64,000 nucleotides of DNA, taken from assembly GCF_001412595.2 (NCBI RefSeq), contig NZ_CP012640.2, positions 1,488,001 to 1,552,000 on the forward strand, read 5' to 3'. This DNA comes from Massilia sp. WG5 (GTDB lineage: Bacteria; Pseudomonadota; Gammaproteobacteria; Burkholderiales; Burkholderiaceae_D). Position 1 is the stretch's first letter. Every line of letters starts with the position of its first letter. Under the pieces are notes generated by a model. It had not been told where the DNA came from. It did no database searches and saw nothing but the letters and a program-made list of their open reading frames with translations. Shown here piece after piece: positions 36,110 through 47,816 of the stretch. Made by a program: the position numbers and the translations under genes.

Positions 36110-37656
36110 CCCGTAATCTCCGCAATATCCCGATACAGCGGCTGCAGCTGCCGGTACATCCGCCGGTACACCTGCCGGTACAGGCGGTCGTAGATCCGCT
36201 GGTTCTCCGGCACCGGCTCGAACACCCGCCCCACCCGCGTCATGGCCGCCACCGCGGCGTCGAAATCGCGGTGCAGGCCGAGGCCGACGGCGGCGTCGAT
36301 GGCGGCGCCCAGGCCCGAGGTCTCGTAGACGTGCGGACGCGTGGTCGGCAGGCCGAAGATGTCGGCCGTGAGCTGCATCGCGCAGTCGCTCTGCGAGCCG
36401 CCGCCGGACACGCGCAGCTCGGTGACCGCCACCCCACTGCGCTTCTCGATCCTTTCCTTCCCCTCGCGCAGCGCATAGGCCAGGCCTTCGAGGATGGCGC
36501 GGTAGACGTGGGCGCGGGTGTGCACGTCGCCGAAGCCGATGATGCCGCCCTTGGCTTCGCGTCCCGGCACGCGGATGCCGGGCGTCCAGTAGGGCTGCAG
36601 CATCAGTCCCATCGAACCGGGCGGCACGGTGCTGGCCATGCGGTCGAACAGCTGCTCCGGCGCGACATCCTCGGCCAGGGCGCGCACCTGTTCGTGGTGG
36701 CCGAACTGCTCCTTGAACCAGTTCACCATCCAGTAGCCGCGGAACACCTGCACCTCGTTGCTGTAGGCGCCGGGGATCGCCGCCGGGTATGGCGGGATGA
36801 AGGGCGTGACTTCGGTATAGCGCCTGCTGGTGGTGTTGATGGTGGCCGTGGTGCCGTAGCTCAGGCAGCCGACATGCGGCTCGCGGCAGCCGGCGCCGAT
36901 CACCTCGCAGGCCTTGTCGGCGGCGGCGGCCAGCAGCGGCAGGCCGGCCGGAATGCCGGTGTCGGCAGCTGCCTGCGCCGAGATCGTGCCGAGCCGTTCA
37001 CCCGGTTCGGCCAGCTCCGGCAGCATGCGCGGCTCGACCGCCAGCGCCTGCCACTTCCAGTCGTGGGGCGCGGCCCAGCGGCGGCGCTTGTAGTCGAAGG
37101 GCAAATAGGCGACCTGCGAGCCGCTGGAGTCCGCGAAACGGCCGCACAGGCGCCAGTTCAGGTAACCGGACAGCAGCAGGAACTTGTCGGTCGCCGCCCA
37201 GATGTCGGGCTGGTGGGCCTTGATCCAGTTGATCTCGGCCTCGCCGCGGAAGTAGTCGATGGTGCCGTCGACGCGGGCCAGCCTGAACGCCGCCCGCCAC
37301 CACCAGGCGATCGGCGGATGGACATCGGTGCGGCGCTGGTCGAGCCAGGTGATGGCCGGGCGCAGCGGGCGCCCATCCCGGCCGAGGCTGACCACGGTGC
37401 CGCGCTGGGTGGTCACGGCCACGCCCTGCAGCGCGCTCTTCTCCACGCCGGGCTGGCGCCACAGGCCCTGGCAGGCCTTGCACAGCGAGGCCCAGTAATC
37501 CTCGGGGTCGTGCTCGGCCCAGCCGGGCTGCTCGGAAAAATACGCGTCCAGCATGACCTGCGACTTGGCGACGATATTCCCCTGCAGGTCGAACAGCAGC
37601 GCGCGCACGCTCTGGGTGCCGTTGTCGATGGCGAGGATGGTCGGCTGCATGCTCAT
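36091..37656 (-). CDS. FGGY family carbohydrate kinase
   Basis: A 521-residue sugar or polyol kinase. The N-terminal ATP/substrate motif [15 protein letters not shown] and the C-terminal FGGY signature [24 protein letters not shown] are clear. Length suits the glycerol/xylulose kinase group, but the preferred substrate is not evident. Its start overlaps the dehydrogenase stop (four bases), making it the last gene of a three-gene operon with two oxidoreductases of glycerophosphate chemistry, so a glycerol- or DHA-like substrate is reasonable. Confidence 0.9.
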   Translation of the reverse strand: MSMQPTILAIDNGTQSVRALLFDLQGNIVAKSQVMLDAYFSEQPGWAEHDPEDYWASLCKACQGLWRQPGVEKSALQGVAVTTQRGTVVSLGRDGRPLRPAITWLDQRRTDVHPPIAWWWRAAFRLARVDGTIDYFRGEAEINWIKAHQPDIWAATDKFLLLSGYLNWRLCGRFADSSGSQVAYLPFDYKRRRWAAPHDWKWQALAVEPRMLPELAEPGERLGTISAQAAADTGIPAGLPLLAAAADKACEVIGAGCREPHVGCLSYGTTATINTTSRRYTEVTPFIPPYPAAIPGAYSNEVQVFRGYWMVNWFKEQFGHHEQVRALAEDVAPEQLFDRMASTVPPGSMGLMLQPYWTPGIRVPGREAKGGIIGFGDVHTRAHVYRAILEGLAYALREGKERIEKRSGVAVTELRVSGGGSQSDCAMQLTADIFGLPTTRPHVYETSGLGAAIDAAVGLGLHRDFDAAVAAMTRVGRVFEPVPENQRIYDRLYRQVYRRMYRQLQPLYRDIAEITGYPKVQ

Positions 37657-39233
37657 GCGGCGTCCTCCGGCGGCAGGCCGTAGTGGGTGCGCCACAGGGC
37701 CGCGTACGCCTGTTCTTCCTGCTCCCAGCGCGCGTCGGTCCAGCCGAGCTCCGGCTGGCACAGCGTGCGGATGCGCGGCATCAGTCCCGCTCCGCCCTGC
37801 CTCAGTTGCAGGCCCAGGCGGGTGCGGCGCAGCAACAGGTCGTCCAGATGCTGCACGGCTTCCGCGCGCGCGGCCCAGCGCAGCTCGGCCCACGGCGTCT
37901 CGGTGCCGGGGATCAGCGCGAATTCCTCCGCGTGCGCGGCGGCCAGCAGCGCCGCGCACGACGCGCCATGGCGCCCGCGCAGGCGCCGCAGCAGCCCGGC
38001 GGGCACGCGGCCGTCGGCGGCTTCGGGCAAGGCCGCGAACACCCTGCAGGGCCGCAATTCGTCGCGCCATTCCGGCAGCTGCGCGCGCACCTGCTTCAGG
38101 GCGTCGAGGGCGATCGCACGGAAGGTGGTCAGCTTGCCGCCGGCGACGGCCACCAGCCCGTCCTCGCTCCAGACGCTGTGCTCGCGTCCCTCGCGCGAGG
38201 CGTCGGCATGGCCGCCGGCGATCACCGGACGCACGCCGGCGAAGGTCGACAGCACATCGCCTTCGCCGATGCCGAGCGCGGGAAACTGGGCCTGCAGCGC
38301 CGCCAGCAGATAGTCGAGCTCGCCCCGCGTGATGCGCGCTTCCCGCTCCATCGGCTGGGCGTGATCGAGGTCGGTGGTGCCGACCAGGGTCGTGCCCTCC
38401 CAGGGATAGGCGAACACCGGGCGCCCGTCGCGCGGATGCATCAGGCTCACGGCCTGGGACAGCGGCAGGCGCCAGGCCGGCAGCACCAGATGGCTGCCGC
38501 GCAGCGGGCGCAGGCGCGGACCTTTTCCATGCAGGGCGCCGGACCAGGCGCCGGTGGCGTCGACCACCACCCGCGCGCGCAGCCCGTAGCTGGCTTCGCC
38601 GATCCGGTCGTCCAGCATGGCGCCGGCGACCCGGCCCTGGTCGCGGATGAGCGAGCGCGCGGCGACATGGTTGATGGCGGCGGCGCCATGCGCCATCGCC
38701 TCGCCCAGCACGCGCATCACCAGGCGCGCGTCGTCGGTCTTGGCGTCGGTATACACGATGCCGCCGGCCAGCCTGGTGTGCGCCACGTTCGGCGCCCGCG
38801 CCAGGAACGCGTCCTTCGCCAGCCAGTGCCGTTCGCGCCGCCCCGCCAGCAGGTCGTAGACGGCCAGCCCGGCCAGGAAGCTGCGGCGGCCGCGCTGGCC
38901 TTCGTAATGGGCGAAGGCGAAGCCCTGCCGCTCGACCAGGCCGGGCGCATCGCGCAGCAGGCTCTCGCGCTCGCGCACCGACTCCCGGGTCAGGTGCAGG
39001 TGGCCGTCCTTCAGGTAGCGCAGGCCGCCATGCACCAGCTTCGAAGAGCGGCTCGACGTGCCCCAGGCGAAGTCGCGCTGCTCGACCAGGATCGCGCGCA
39101 GCCCGCGCCGCGCCGCTTCCAGCAGGATGCCGGCGCCGGTGATGCCGCCGCCGATCACCAGCAGGTCCCACTCGCGGTCCATCAGCGCAGGCAAGCCGCC
39201 GCGTCCGCCGCGCCGCCACAGGTCGCCGCTCAT
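37653..39233 (-). CDS. Glycerol-3-phosphate dehydrogenase/oxidase, GlpD-like
   Basis: A 526-residue FAD-dependent oxidoreductase that should oxidise glycerol 3-phosphate to dihydroxyacetone phosphate at the inner membrane. The FAD-binding motif [21 protein letters not shown] follows a short extension, then [24 protein letters not shown] and FAGVRPVI, all typical for GlpD. Its start overlaps the upstream FAD-oxidase stop and its stop overlaps the kinase start, so all three are translationally coupled. A second housekeeping GlpD probably exists elsewhere. Confidence 0.9.
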   Translation of the reverse strand: MSGDLWRRGGRGGLPALMDREWDLLVIGGGITGAGILLEAARRGLRAILVEQRDFAWGTSSRSSKLVHGGLRYLKDGHLHLTRESVRERESLLRDAPGLVERQGFAFAHYEGQRGRRSFLAGLAVYDLLAGRRERHWLAKDAFLARAPNVAHTRLAGGIVYTDAKTDDARLVMRVLGEAMAHGAAAINHVAARSLIRDQGRVAGAMLDDRIGEASYGLRARVVVDATGAWSGALHGKGPRLRPLRGSHLVLPAWRLPLSQAVSLMHPRDGRPVFAYPWEGTTLVGTTDLDHAQPMEREARITRGELDYLLAALQAQFPALGIGEGDVLSTFAGVRPVIAGGHADASREGREHSVWSEDGLVAVAGGKLTTFRAIALDALKQVRAQLPEWRDELRPCRVFAALPEAADGRVPAGLLRRLRGRHGASCAALLAAAHAEEFALIPGTETPWAELRWAARAEAVQHLDDLLLRRTRLGLQLRQGGAGLMPRIRTLCQPELGWTDARWEQEEQAYAALWRTHYGLPPEDAA

Positions 39234-40834
39234 GGTGTCACCAGTTTGCCGGGGTTCATGCAGCCGTCCGGGTCGAACTGGCGGAACAGCGCCTGCAGCG
39301 CTTGCATGCCGAGCGGCCCCTTTTCCATGCGCAGCCAGGGCGCGTGATCCGTGCCGACGCCGTGCTGGTGGCTGATCGTGCCGCCGCCGGCGACGATCGC
39401 TTCCGACACCGCGGTCTTGAGGCGGCGCCAGCGCGCCAGGTCGGCGTCGATATTCCCCGCCAGGCGCCAGATGAAGGTCGTGTACACGCTGGCGCCCTGC
39501 GCATACAGGTGCGAAAGGTGGGTGTAGGCATGCACCCGTTCGCCGTCGGCGGCCAGCGCGTCGGCGGCAGCCTGCTCGACCGCATGCATCGCGGGCGTCA
39601 CCCGCGGCCAGTCGAGCGCGGTCTCGACGGTGTCGATCGCATAGCCGCGCTCCCAGGCGGCGTTGCGCAGATAGACATTGCGGAAGCGGTTCTTCTTCCA
39701 GCGCTCGCCCAGGCCCCGTCCGGCATGCACGCCACCGTGCCGGCGCGCGGTCTTCAGGGCCGCGGCCAGCGAGGCGCGCGCCTGCGCCCTGGCGCCGCTG
39801 GCGCCGACCAGCAGCAGGCACTTGCCCTCGCCGGCGCCGCGCAGGCGCAGCAGGGCCTCCAGCAGGGCGACCTGCCTGGCCGCGCTTTTCCCATGTACTG
39901 CAAGCCTCAGCAAGGTCGCCGTCTCGGCCGGATTCGACAGGCGCAGCATCGACAGCTCCGGCCGCGCCTGCACGATCGCGCGCACCGCCAGCTCGGCGCG
40001 CTCCCAGTCGGGCAGGAACACGGCGTGGAAAGCCTCGAATTCCGGCAAGGGGCTGATGCGCACGGTGGCCTCGGTGAGGATGCCGAGCCGCCCCTCCGAG
40101 CCCAGCACCAGCTCGCGCAGGTCGGGGCCGGCGCTCGAGGCCGGGAAGGTCGGCAGGTGGAGGGTGCCCTGCGGCGTCTCCATGCGGCCGCCGGCGAACA
40201 GCTGCTCGATGCGGCCATAGCGCAGCGACTGCTGGCCGGACGAGCGCGTGACGACCCAGCCGCCCAGCGTCGAATACTCGAACGATTGCGGGAAGTGGCC
40301 GAGGGTATAGCCGTGGGCGCGCAGCTGGGCTTCGAGGTCCGGCCCCGCGACGCCGGCGCCGAAGGTGGCCAGCAGCGACGCGGGGTCGAGGTTGGTCAGC
40401 GCGCGCAGGCGTTTCATGTCGACCGACAGCGTCGGCCGGCCGCGCGCCGCGTCGAGGTGGCCGCACACGCTGGTGCCGCCGCCATACGGGACGATCGCCG
40501 CGCCGGCATCGACGGCGAAGCGGATCAGCTCGCGCACCTGGTCCGCGCTTTCCGGGAAGGCCACGCCGTCCGGCGCCGCCTCGATACGGCCATAGCGCAG
40601 GCGCAGCCAGTCCGGCAGGCTCTGGCCCAGCGCATGGGTGAGCCGCACCGCCGGCGCCGTGTCGACCAGCGGATGCGGCGGCAGGCGCGAAGGCGCAAGC
40701 TGCGCGCACACGGCCTCGAAAGTGGCGTCGCGCGGCGCGGCGCCCGGCCCCAGCGCCTGTTCGAGCAGGTGCAGCGCGCCCTCGCCGACCGGCACCTCGA
40801 TCGTGTCGTCTCCCCAGCCGTTCCAGCGTCGCAT
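39230..40834 (-). CDS. FAD-binding oxidase of the alkyl-DHAP synthase-like type
   Basis: A 534-residue FAD-linked oxidase of the vanillyl-alcohol-oxidase (VAO/PCMH) fold. FAD-binding [14 protein letters not shown] and the region [23 protein letters not shown] closely resemble alkylglycerone-phosphate synthase, as does [13 protein letters not shown] near the C-terminus. In eukaryotes this enzyme exchanges an acyl for an alkyl group on DHAP in ether lipid synthesis. Here it heads an operon with a G3P dehydrogenase and a kinase. The true bacterial reaction is unknown to me. Confidence 0.82.
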   Translation of the reverse strand: MRRWNGWGDDTIEVPVGEGALHLLEQALGPGAAPRDATFEAVCAQLAPSRLPPHPLVDTAPAVRLTHALGQSLPDWLRLRYGRIEAAPDGVAFPESADQVRELIRFAVDAGAAIVPYGGGTSVCGHLDAARGRPTLSVDMKRLRALTNLDPASLLATFGAGVAGPDLEAQLRAHGYTLGHFPQSFEYSTLGGWVVTRSSGQQSLRYGRIEQLFAGGRMETPQGTLHLPTFPASSAGPDLRELVLGSEGRLGILTEATVRISPLPEFEAFHAVFLPDWERAELAVRAIVQARPELSMLRLSNPAETATLLRLAVHGKSAARQVALLEALLRLRGAGEGKCLLLVGASGARAQARASLAAALKTARRHGGVHAGRGLGERWKKNRFRNVYLRNAAWERGYAIDTVETALDWPRVTPAMHAVEQAAADALAADGERVHAYTHLSHLYAQGASVYTTFIWRLAGNIDADLARWRRLKTAVSEAIVAGGGTISHQHGVGTDHAPWLRMEKGPLGMQALQALFRQFDPDGCMNPGKLVTP

Positions 40835-40890
40835 GCTTCTCCCCTTGTTTTTATTTATGCTTTACAAGAAGATAAGGCAATCCCTTTCCG

Positions 40891-41946
40891 ATGTCTTGCG
40901 GATTCATGCCAAGCGCTTGTTCGAACATGCCACCGGCCCGGGTCACCGGGTCCTACCTGCAGCCCTTGCTGGAGGCCGCCGCCGCGCGCGGCGTGGACGC
41001 GCGCGCGCTCGCGCAGGCGGCCGGCCTCGCCGTCCCGCTCGATCCGCTGCCGGAATCGCTGGCGGCGCGCGACTACATCGCCCTGCTGGCCACCGGGGCC
41101 GAGCTGGCGAAGGATCCGCACTTCGGCCTGCACGTGGGCGAGCGCGTGCGGCTCGGCACCTACAGCGTCTACGGCCTGATCCTGCTGGCCTGCGCCGACT
41201 TCGCCCAGGCCCTGGAACAGACGCAGCGCTACGAACAGCTCGCCCACGACCTCGGGCGCTCGCGTCTGGAAGTCGACGGCGCCTCGCAGCTCGCCTGCTA
41301 CACCTGGACCAGCCACTTCCCGGACGCCAGCCGGCACCTGGCGGAGAGCGTGTTCGCCGGTATCCGCACGCTCGGCTCCTGGCTCGCCGGCCGTCCGCTG
41401 GCGCCGCTGCGCCTGGCCTTCGCCCACGCGAGCGACGCCGCCCCGGACGAGTACGAACGGGTGCTGGGGATGGTGCCGGTGTTCGGCGCGCAGGCCCACC
41501 TGGCCTGCTTCGACGCCGCCCTGCTGGCGATGCCGGTGCCGAACGCCGACGCCGGCATGTACCCGGTGCTGCAGCAGCATGCCGAACGCCTGCTGAAAGA
41601 ACGGGAAGACGAGCGGGATCGCCACGGCATCGCCGCCCAGGTGCGCGCCTGCGTGACCCGCAACCTGGCGAACGACCGCGTGCGCCTGGCCGGCATCGCG
41701 GCCGAGCTGGGCCTGTCGCCGCGCACCCTGCAGCGCAAGCTGGCCGACAGCGGCGCCAGCTTCCAGCAGGTGCTGGACGAAGCGCGCCATGCGCTGGCCC
41801 AGGACTACCTGCGCCAGCGCGGCCTGTCGCTGGCCGATATCGCCTTCCTGCTCGGCTACCAGGAGCAGAGCGCGTTCACGCACGCCTTCCGCGAATGGTC
41901 GGGGATGAATCCGGGCGCGTGGCGCGAGCGGGCACTGGCGGGCTGA
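40891..41946 (+). CDS. AraC family transcriptional regulator
   Basis: A 351-residue regulator with an N-terminal effector region similar to the OruR/ArgR-type AraC group (PLLEAAAARGVDARALAQAAGL) and a C-terminal double helix-turn-helix (VRLAGIAAELGLSPRTLQRKLADSGASFQQVLD; DIAFLLGYQEQSAFTHAFREWSG). It is divergent from the FAD-oxidase operon with a 56-base gap, so it most likely controls that operon. The start is uncertain; ATG 40891 and ATG 40927 are both possible. Confidence 0.9.
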   Translation: MSCGFMPSACSNMPPARVTGSYLQPLLEAAAARGVDARALAQAAGLAVPLDPLPESLAARDYIALLATGAELAKDPHFGLHVGERVRLGTYSVYGLILLACADFAQALEQTQRYEQLAHDLGRSRLEVDGASQLACYTWTSHFPDASRHLAESVFAGIRTLGSWLAGRPLAPLRLAFAHASDAAPDEYERVLGMVPVFGAQAHLACFDAALLAMPVPNADAGMYPVLQQHAERLLKEREDERDRHGIAAQVRACVTRNLANDRVRLAGIAAELGLSPRTLQRKLADSGASFQQVLDEARHALAQDYLRQRGLSLADIAFLLGYQEQSAFTHAFREWSGMNPGAWRERALAG

Positions 41947-41952
41947 CCTGGC

Positions 41953-42720
41953 TCAGCGTGGAGTCGGGCGGCGCAGGCCGTCGAGCGCCGGCACGATCGC
42001 AAGAAGCGACAGCATGCCGGCCAGCGGCAGCGTCGCCAGGTAGCCGGCATGCTTGAAGCCGAGGGCGCCTGCCACGGCCCCGGCAAAGAAACTCAGCAGC
42101 AGCGACAGCAGCAGCTGCAGGCGCGGCCAGTTGGCGGCCACCTTCGGCTGCAGCGGATCGCGGTTCCAGTACGCCATCCGGCCCAGTTCGATGCCGATGT
42201 CGGTGACGATGCCGGTCAGGTGGGTGGTGCGGATCTCGGCCTGCGACAGCTTGGTGATCAAGGCGTTCTGCAGGCCCATCATGAAGCACAGCAGCATGAC
42301 CGTGGCCGGCACGAACAGGGCGTCGACGTCGGCCAGGCGCGCCCCCAGCACGCCGAAGGCCAGCAGCAGGACCGCTTCCAGCAGCAGCGGCAAGGCATAC
42401 TCGCTGGCCAGGCCGCGCCGGCGCCCGTAGTTGACGGCGAGCGCGGTGCAGGCGGCGCCCAGCAGGAAGGACAGCACGGCGCCGAAGGCGTCCAGCGCGA
42501 GGCCCCAGGCGCCGAGCGCGAGCTGGTCGGCCGCCGACGAGATCGCCCCGGTCAGGTGCGAGGTGTAGCGGTGCACGGCGAGGAAACCGCCGGCGTTGAT
42601 GGCGCCGGCCACGAAGGCGAGCGCCACGCCGAGGTGGCGGTTGGCGCGCGGGTTGCGCGCATGGCCGAGAAGGCTGCGGGCGTAATTGTGGGGCACATCG
42701 GAAATATTACCGCATTTCAT
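41953..42720 (-). CDS. YoaK/DUF1275 family membrane protein
   Basis: A 255-residue integral membrane protein with about six hydrophobic segments (GVALAFVAGAINAGGFLAV, ALDAFGAVLSFLLGAACTALAV, LPLLLEAVLLLAFGVLGA). Motifs RYTSHLTGAIS and LTGIVTDIG are typical of DUF1275. Function unknown; transport is often suggested. ATG 42720 (MKCGNIS) is used as the start, with longer frames upstream unsupported. Convergent with the AraC gene. Confidence 0.85.
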   Translation of the reverse strand: MKCGNISDVPHNYARSLLGHARNPRANRHLGVALAFVAGAINAGGFLAVHRYTSHLTGAISSAADQLALGAWGLALDAFGAVLSFLLGAACTALAVNYGRRRGLASEYALPLLLEAVLLLAFGVLGARLADVDALFVPATVMLLCFMMGLQNALITKLSQAEIRTTHLTGIVTDIGIELGRMAYWNRDPLQPKVAANWPRLQLLLSLLLSFFAGAVAGALGFKHAGYLATLPLAGMLSLLAIVPALDGLRRPTPR

Positions 42721-42790
42721 GCAAAAGCAGCATCGTGCCGGCCTCGTTATAATTGATCTTCTTGACCGACCCATCTGACCCGATAGCGCC

Positions 42791-44011
42791 GTGAACCCAC
42801 ATCTCGAACGACTGCACCCCTATCCCTTCGAAAAGCTGCGCCAGCTGTTCGCCGGCGTCACGCCGAATCCCGAGTACGCCCACATCAGCCTCGGCATCGG
42901 CGAACCCAAGCACCCGACCCCGGCCTTCATCCAGAAGGCCCTGACGCAGCACATGGCCGGCCTGGCGAACTACCCGAGCACGCACGGCGGCGAACCGCTG
43001 CGCGCGGCCGTCGCCGGCTGGCTGGAGCGGCGCTACGGAGTGCCGGCGCTGAATCCGGACACCATGGTGCTGCCGGTGAACGGCTCGCGCGAGGCGCTGT
43101 TCGCCTTCGCCCAGTGCGTGATCGACCCGCGCGCCGGCGCGCTGGTGATGTGCCCGAACCCCTTCTACCAGATCTACGAAGGCGCGGCCTACCTGGCCGG
43201 CGCCGAGCCTTACTTCGTGAATTCGGTCCCGGCCCGCAACTTCGCGCCGGACTATGCCGGCGTGCCGGACGATGTCTGGGCGCGGGTGCAGCTCCTGTAT
43301 CTCTGCTCCCCGGGCAACCCGACCGGCGCCGTGCTGACGCTGGACGACTGGCGCGAACTGTTCGAGCTGTCCGACCGCCACGGCTTCGTGATCGCGGCCG
43401 ACGAATGCTATTCCGAGATCTACTTCGGCTCGACCCCGCCGCTGGGCGCGCTGGAGGCGGCGCACCAGCTCGGCCGCAGCGCCGGCCAGCGTCCCTACGC
43501 CAACCTGGTCGTGTTCTCGAGCCTGTCGAAGCGCTCGAACGTGCCGGGCATGCGCTCGGGCTTCGTGGCCGGCGATCCGGACGTGCTGAAGAAATTCCTG
43601 CTCTACCGCACCTACAGCGGCGGCGCGATGTCGCCGCCGATCCAGGCCGCATCCTGCGTGGCCTGGAACGACGAGGCCCACGTCCAGGAGAACCGCAACC
43701 TGTACAAGGAAAAGTTCAGCCTGATCACGCCGATGCTCAGGCAGGTGATGGATGTCGAACTGCCCGACGCCGGCTTCTACCTGTGGGCGGACGTGCGCGC
43801 CAGCGGCCTGTCCGACACCGAATTCGCACGCGGCCTGTACGCCGAATATAATGTGACGGTTTTACCCGGCTCCTACCTGGCGCGCGACGCGCACGGCAGC
43901 AATCCGGGACGCAACCGCATCCGCATGGCGCTCGTCGCCGGTGTGGACGAAGGACTGGAAGCGGCCAACCGCATCGTCCAGTTCTGCAAGGACCTGAAGG
44001 CGTCCGCCTGA
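42791..44011 (+). CDS. dapC: Succinyldiaminopimelate transaminase DapC
   Basis: Transfers an amino group to N-succinyl-2-amino-6-ketopimelate in the lysine/meso-diaminopimelate pathway. The 406-residue protein is a class I aminotransferase with MVLPVNGSREALFAFAQ, LCSPGNPTGAVL, ADECYSEIYFG and the PLP lysine in SSLSKRSNVPGMRSG. It starts with GTG, after a TATAAT at 42748-42753. dapD follows 42 bases downstream and dapE is about 2.6 kb downstream, which fixes the pathway. Confidence 0.94.
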   Translation: MNPHLERLHPYPFEKLRQLFAGVTPNPEYAHISLGIGEPKHPTPAFIQKALTQHMAGLANYPSTHGGEPLRAAVAGWLERRYGVPALNPDTMVLPVNGSREALFAFAQCVIDPRAGALVMCPNPFYQIYEGAAYLAGAEPYFVNSVPARNFAPDYAGVPDDVWARVQLLYLCSPGNPTGAVLTLDDWRELFELSDRHGFVIAADECYSEIYFGSTPPLGALEAAHQLGRSAGQRPYANLVVFSSLSKRSNVPGMRSGFVAGDPDVLKKFLLYRTYSGGAMSPPIQAASCVAWNDEAHVQENRNLYKEKFSLITPMLRQVMDVELPDAGFYLWADVRASGLSDTEFARGLYAEYNVTVLPGSYLARDAHGSNPGRNRIRMALVAGVDEGLEAANRIVQFCKDLKASA

Positions 44012-44053
44012 GACGCGCAACGATTACTCCATAACCTGAAACGCTGACACATC

Positions 44054-44878
44054 ATGACCCAACAACTCCAGACCATCATCGACACCGCGTGGGAACAGCG
44101 CGCCGAGATCAGCCCGAACAGCGCCAGCGCGGAAGTGCGCGACGCGGTCGCCCACGTCCTCGCCGGCCTTGACGACGGCAGCCTGCGCGTCGCCCAGAGA
44201 GACAGCGGCAGCTGGGTCGTGAACCAGTGGATCAAGAAGGCCGTCCTGCTGTCCTTCCGCCTCGAGAACAACGTCCCGGTCGAAGGCGGCGGCATGCAGT
44301 TCTACGACAAGGTCCCGACCAAGTTCGCCGACTACACCGCGGAAGACTTCGCCAAGGGCGGTTTCCGCGTGGTCCCGCCGGCCGTGGCCCGCCGCGGCTC
44401 CTTCATCGGCAAGAACGTGGTGCTGATGCCGTCCTACGTCAACATCGGCGCCTACGTCGACGAAGGCACCATGGTCGACACCTGGGCCACCGTCGGCTCC
44501 TGCGCCCAGATCGGCAAGAACGTCCACCTGTCCGGCGGCGTCGGCATCGGCGGCGTGCTGGAACCGATGCAGGCCAACCCGACCATCATCGAAGACAACT
44601 GCTTCATCGGCGCGCGTTCGGAAATCGTCGAAGGCGTGATCGTCGAAGAGAACTCGGTGATCTCGATGGGCGTGTACATCGGCCAGTCGACCAAGATCTA
44701 CAACCGCGAAACCGGCGAAGTGAGCTACGGCCGCATCCCGTCCGGCTCGGTGGTGGTCTCGGGCTCGCTGCCGTCAGCCGATGGCAAGTACAGCCTGTAC
44801 TGCGCCGTGATCGTCAAGCGCGTGGATGCGCAGACGCGTTCGAAGACCGGCATCAACGAACTGCTGCGCGGCGTGTAA
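44054..44878 (+). CDS. dapD: Tetrahydrodipicolinate N-succinyltransferase
   Basis: Uses succinyl-CoA to make N-succinyl-2-amino-6-ketopimelate, the step before DapC. The 274-residue protein has the left-handed beta-helix hexapeptide region ([62 protein letters not shown]). Trimeric by family. It lies between dapC and pilU; a REP element follows the stop. Confidence 0.97.
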   Translation: MTQQLQTIIDTAWEQRAEISPNSASAEVRDAVAHVLAGLDDGSLRVAQRDSGSWVVNQWIKKAVLLSFRLENNVPVEGGGMQFYDKVPTKFADYTAEDFAKGGFRVVPPAVARRGSFIGKNVVLMPSYVNIGAYVDEGTMVDTWATVGSCAQIGKNVHLSGGVGIGGVLEPMQANPTIIEDNCFIGARSEIVEGVIVEENSVISMGVYIGQSTKIYNRETGEVSYGRIPSGSVVVSGSLPSADGKYSLYCAVIVKRVDAQTRSKTGINELLRGV

Positions 44879-44904
44879 GCCTGCCGGTCGCGCGCGTGAC
44901 ATGA

Positions 44905-44934
44905 TCGTCGCCCCCGCGAAGGCGGGGGCCCAAG
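44905..44934. repeat. REP-like palindrome (CGTCGCCCCCGC type)
   Basis: An 8-bp stem GCCCCCGC/GCGGGGGC (44910-44917, 44922-44929) with a GAAG loop, ending in CCCAAG. Related to the elements at 48723-48800 and 52526-52552. It lies between dapD and pilU. Confidence 0.8.
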
Positions 44935-44999
44935 TACCGCCCCGACAGGTTAGAATCCCCGAAACGCAAAAATTACCGCGAAGCAAGGGAGAGAAAACC

Positions 45000-46145
45000 A
45001 TGATGATGGAACGCCTGTTCCAGTTGATGAAGGAAAAGAACGCGTCGGACATGTTCTTCGCGGTCAATTCCCCCGTCCACATCAAGATCAACGGGAACCT
45101 CATCCCGATCAACCAGAACAAGCTCGAGCCGGAAAACATCCAGGTGCTGCTGGCCGAGATCGCCTCGCCCGAGCAGATGGCCGAACTGGAGCGCGAGAAC
45201 GAGCTGAACATGGGCATTTCCGTGCCCAACCTGGGACGCTTCCGCCTGTCCGCGTTTCGCCAGCGCGGCTCGATCTCGGCCGTGTTCCGCTTCGTGCCGG
45301 CGAATATCCCGCCGCTGTCCGAGCTGGGCCTGCCGCCCGTGCTGCTTGATCTGATCATGGAAAAGCGCGGCCTGCTGCTGATCGTCGGCGCCACCGGCTC
45401 CGGCAAGTCGACCACGATCGCCTCCATGCTCGACCACCGCAACGAACAGCGTTCCGGCCACATCCTGACGCTGGAAGACCCGATCGAGTACCTGTTCAAG
45501 AACAAGAAATCGATCGTCAACCAGCGCGAGATCGGCAGCGATGCCAGCAGCTTCGAGGTCGCGCTGCGCAATTCGATGCGCCAGGCGCCGGACTGCATCC
45601 TGATCGGCGAGATCCGCGACAAGGACACCATGGCCGCCGCCCTGGCCTATGCGCAATCCGGCCACCTGGTGCTGGCGACCCTGCACGCCAACAACAGCTA
45701 CAACGCGCTGAACCGCATCATCAGCTTCTACCCGATCGAGAACCGCCCCGCCCTGCTGCAGGACCTGTCGTCGGCGATCAAGGCGATCGTCTCGCAGCGC
45801 CTGGTGCGCGCGAAGGCCGGCGGCGCGCGCCAGGCCGCGGTCGAGATCATGGTCAACACCCGCTACGTCGCCGACCTGATCGAAAAGGGAGACATCGGCC
45901 AGATCAAGGAAGCGATGGACAAGAGCCTGTCGCCGGGCTCGCAATCCTTCGAGAAGGCGCTGCTGGAACTGGTGCAGGCCGACCTCATCACCCAGGACGA
46001 AGCGCTGGCGAACGCCGACTCGGCCACCAACCTGCTGTGGCTCATCAACAACGGGCCGGACAGCCAGGCCAAGGCCGAGGAGCAGGCCAGGCCGGCCGAG
46101 GAAGCGGCCGGGCCGTCGTTCACGGAATTTACGCTCGACAATTGA
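45000..46145 (+). CDS. pilU: Type IV pilus retraction ATPase PilU
   Basis: PilT-family ATPase that helps retract type IV pili for twitching motility. The 381-residue protein has Walker A GATGSGKST at 130-138, LTLEDPIEYLFKNKKSIVNQREIG, and LIGEIRDKDTM and HLVLATLHANN, the Asp and His boxes of PilT/PilU. The longer C-terminus with negative charges and FTLDN suggests PilU rather than PilT. No pilT is adjacent. Three ATGs in a row (45000, 45003, 45006) follow GGGAG; a longer upstream frame overlaps dapD and is ignored. Confidence 0.92.
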   Translation: MMMERLFQLMKEKNASDMFFAVNSPVHIKINGNLIPINQNKLEPENIQVLLAEIASPEQMAELERENELNMGISVPNLGRFRLSAFRQRGSISAVFRFVPANIPPLSELGLPPVLLDLIMEKRGLLLIVGATGSGKSTTIASMLDHRNEQRSGHILTLEDPIEYLFKNKKSIVNQREIGSDASSFEVALRNSMRQAPDCILIGEIRDKDTMAAALAYAQSGHLVLATLHANNSYNALNRIISFYPIENRPALLQDLSSAIKAIVSQRLVRAKAGGARQAAVEIMVNTRYVADLIEKGDIGQIKEAMDKSLSPGSQSFEKALLELVQADLITQDEALANADSATNLLWLINNGPDSQAKAEEQARPAEEAAGPSFTEFTLDN

Positions 46146-46151
46146 ACGGCC

Positions 46152-47795
<1,644 letters not shown>

Positions 47796-47816
47796 CCATT
47801 TCTGCGAGACCCCGTC

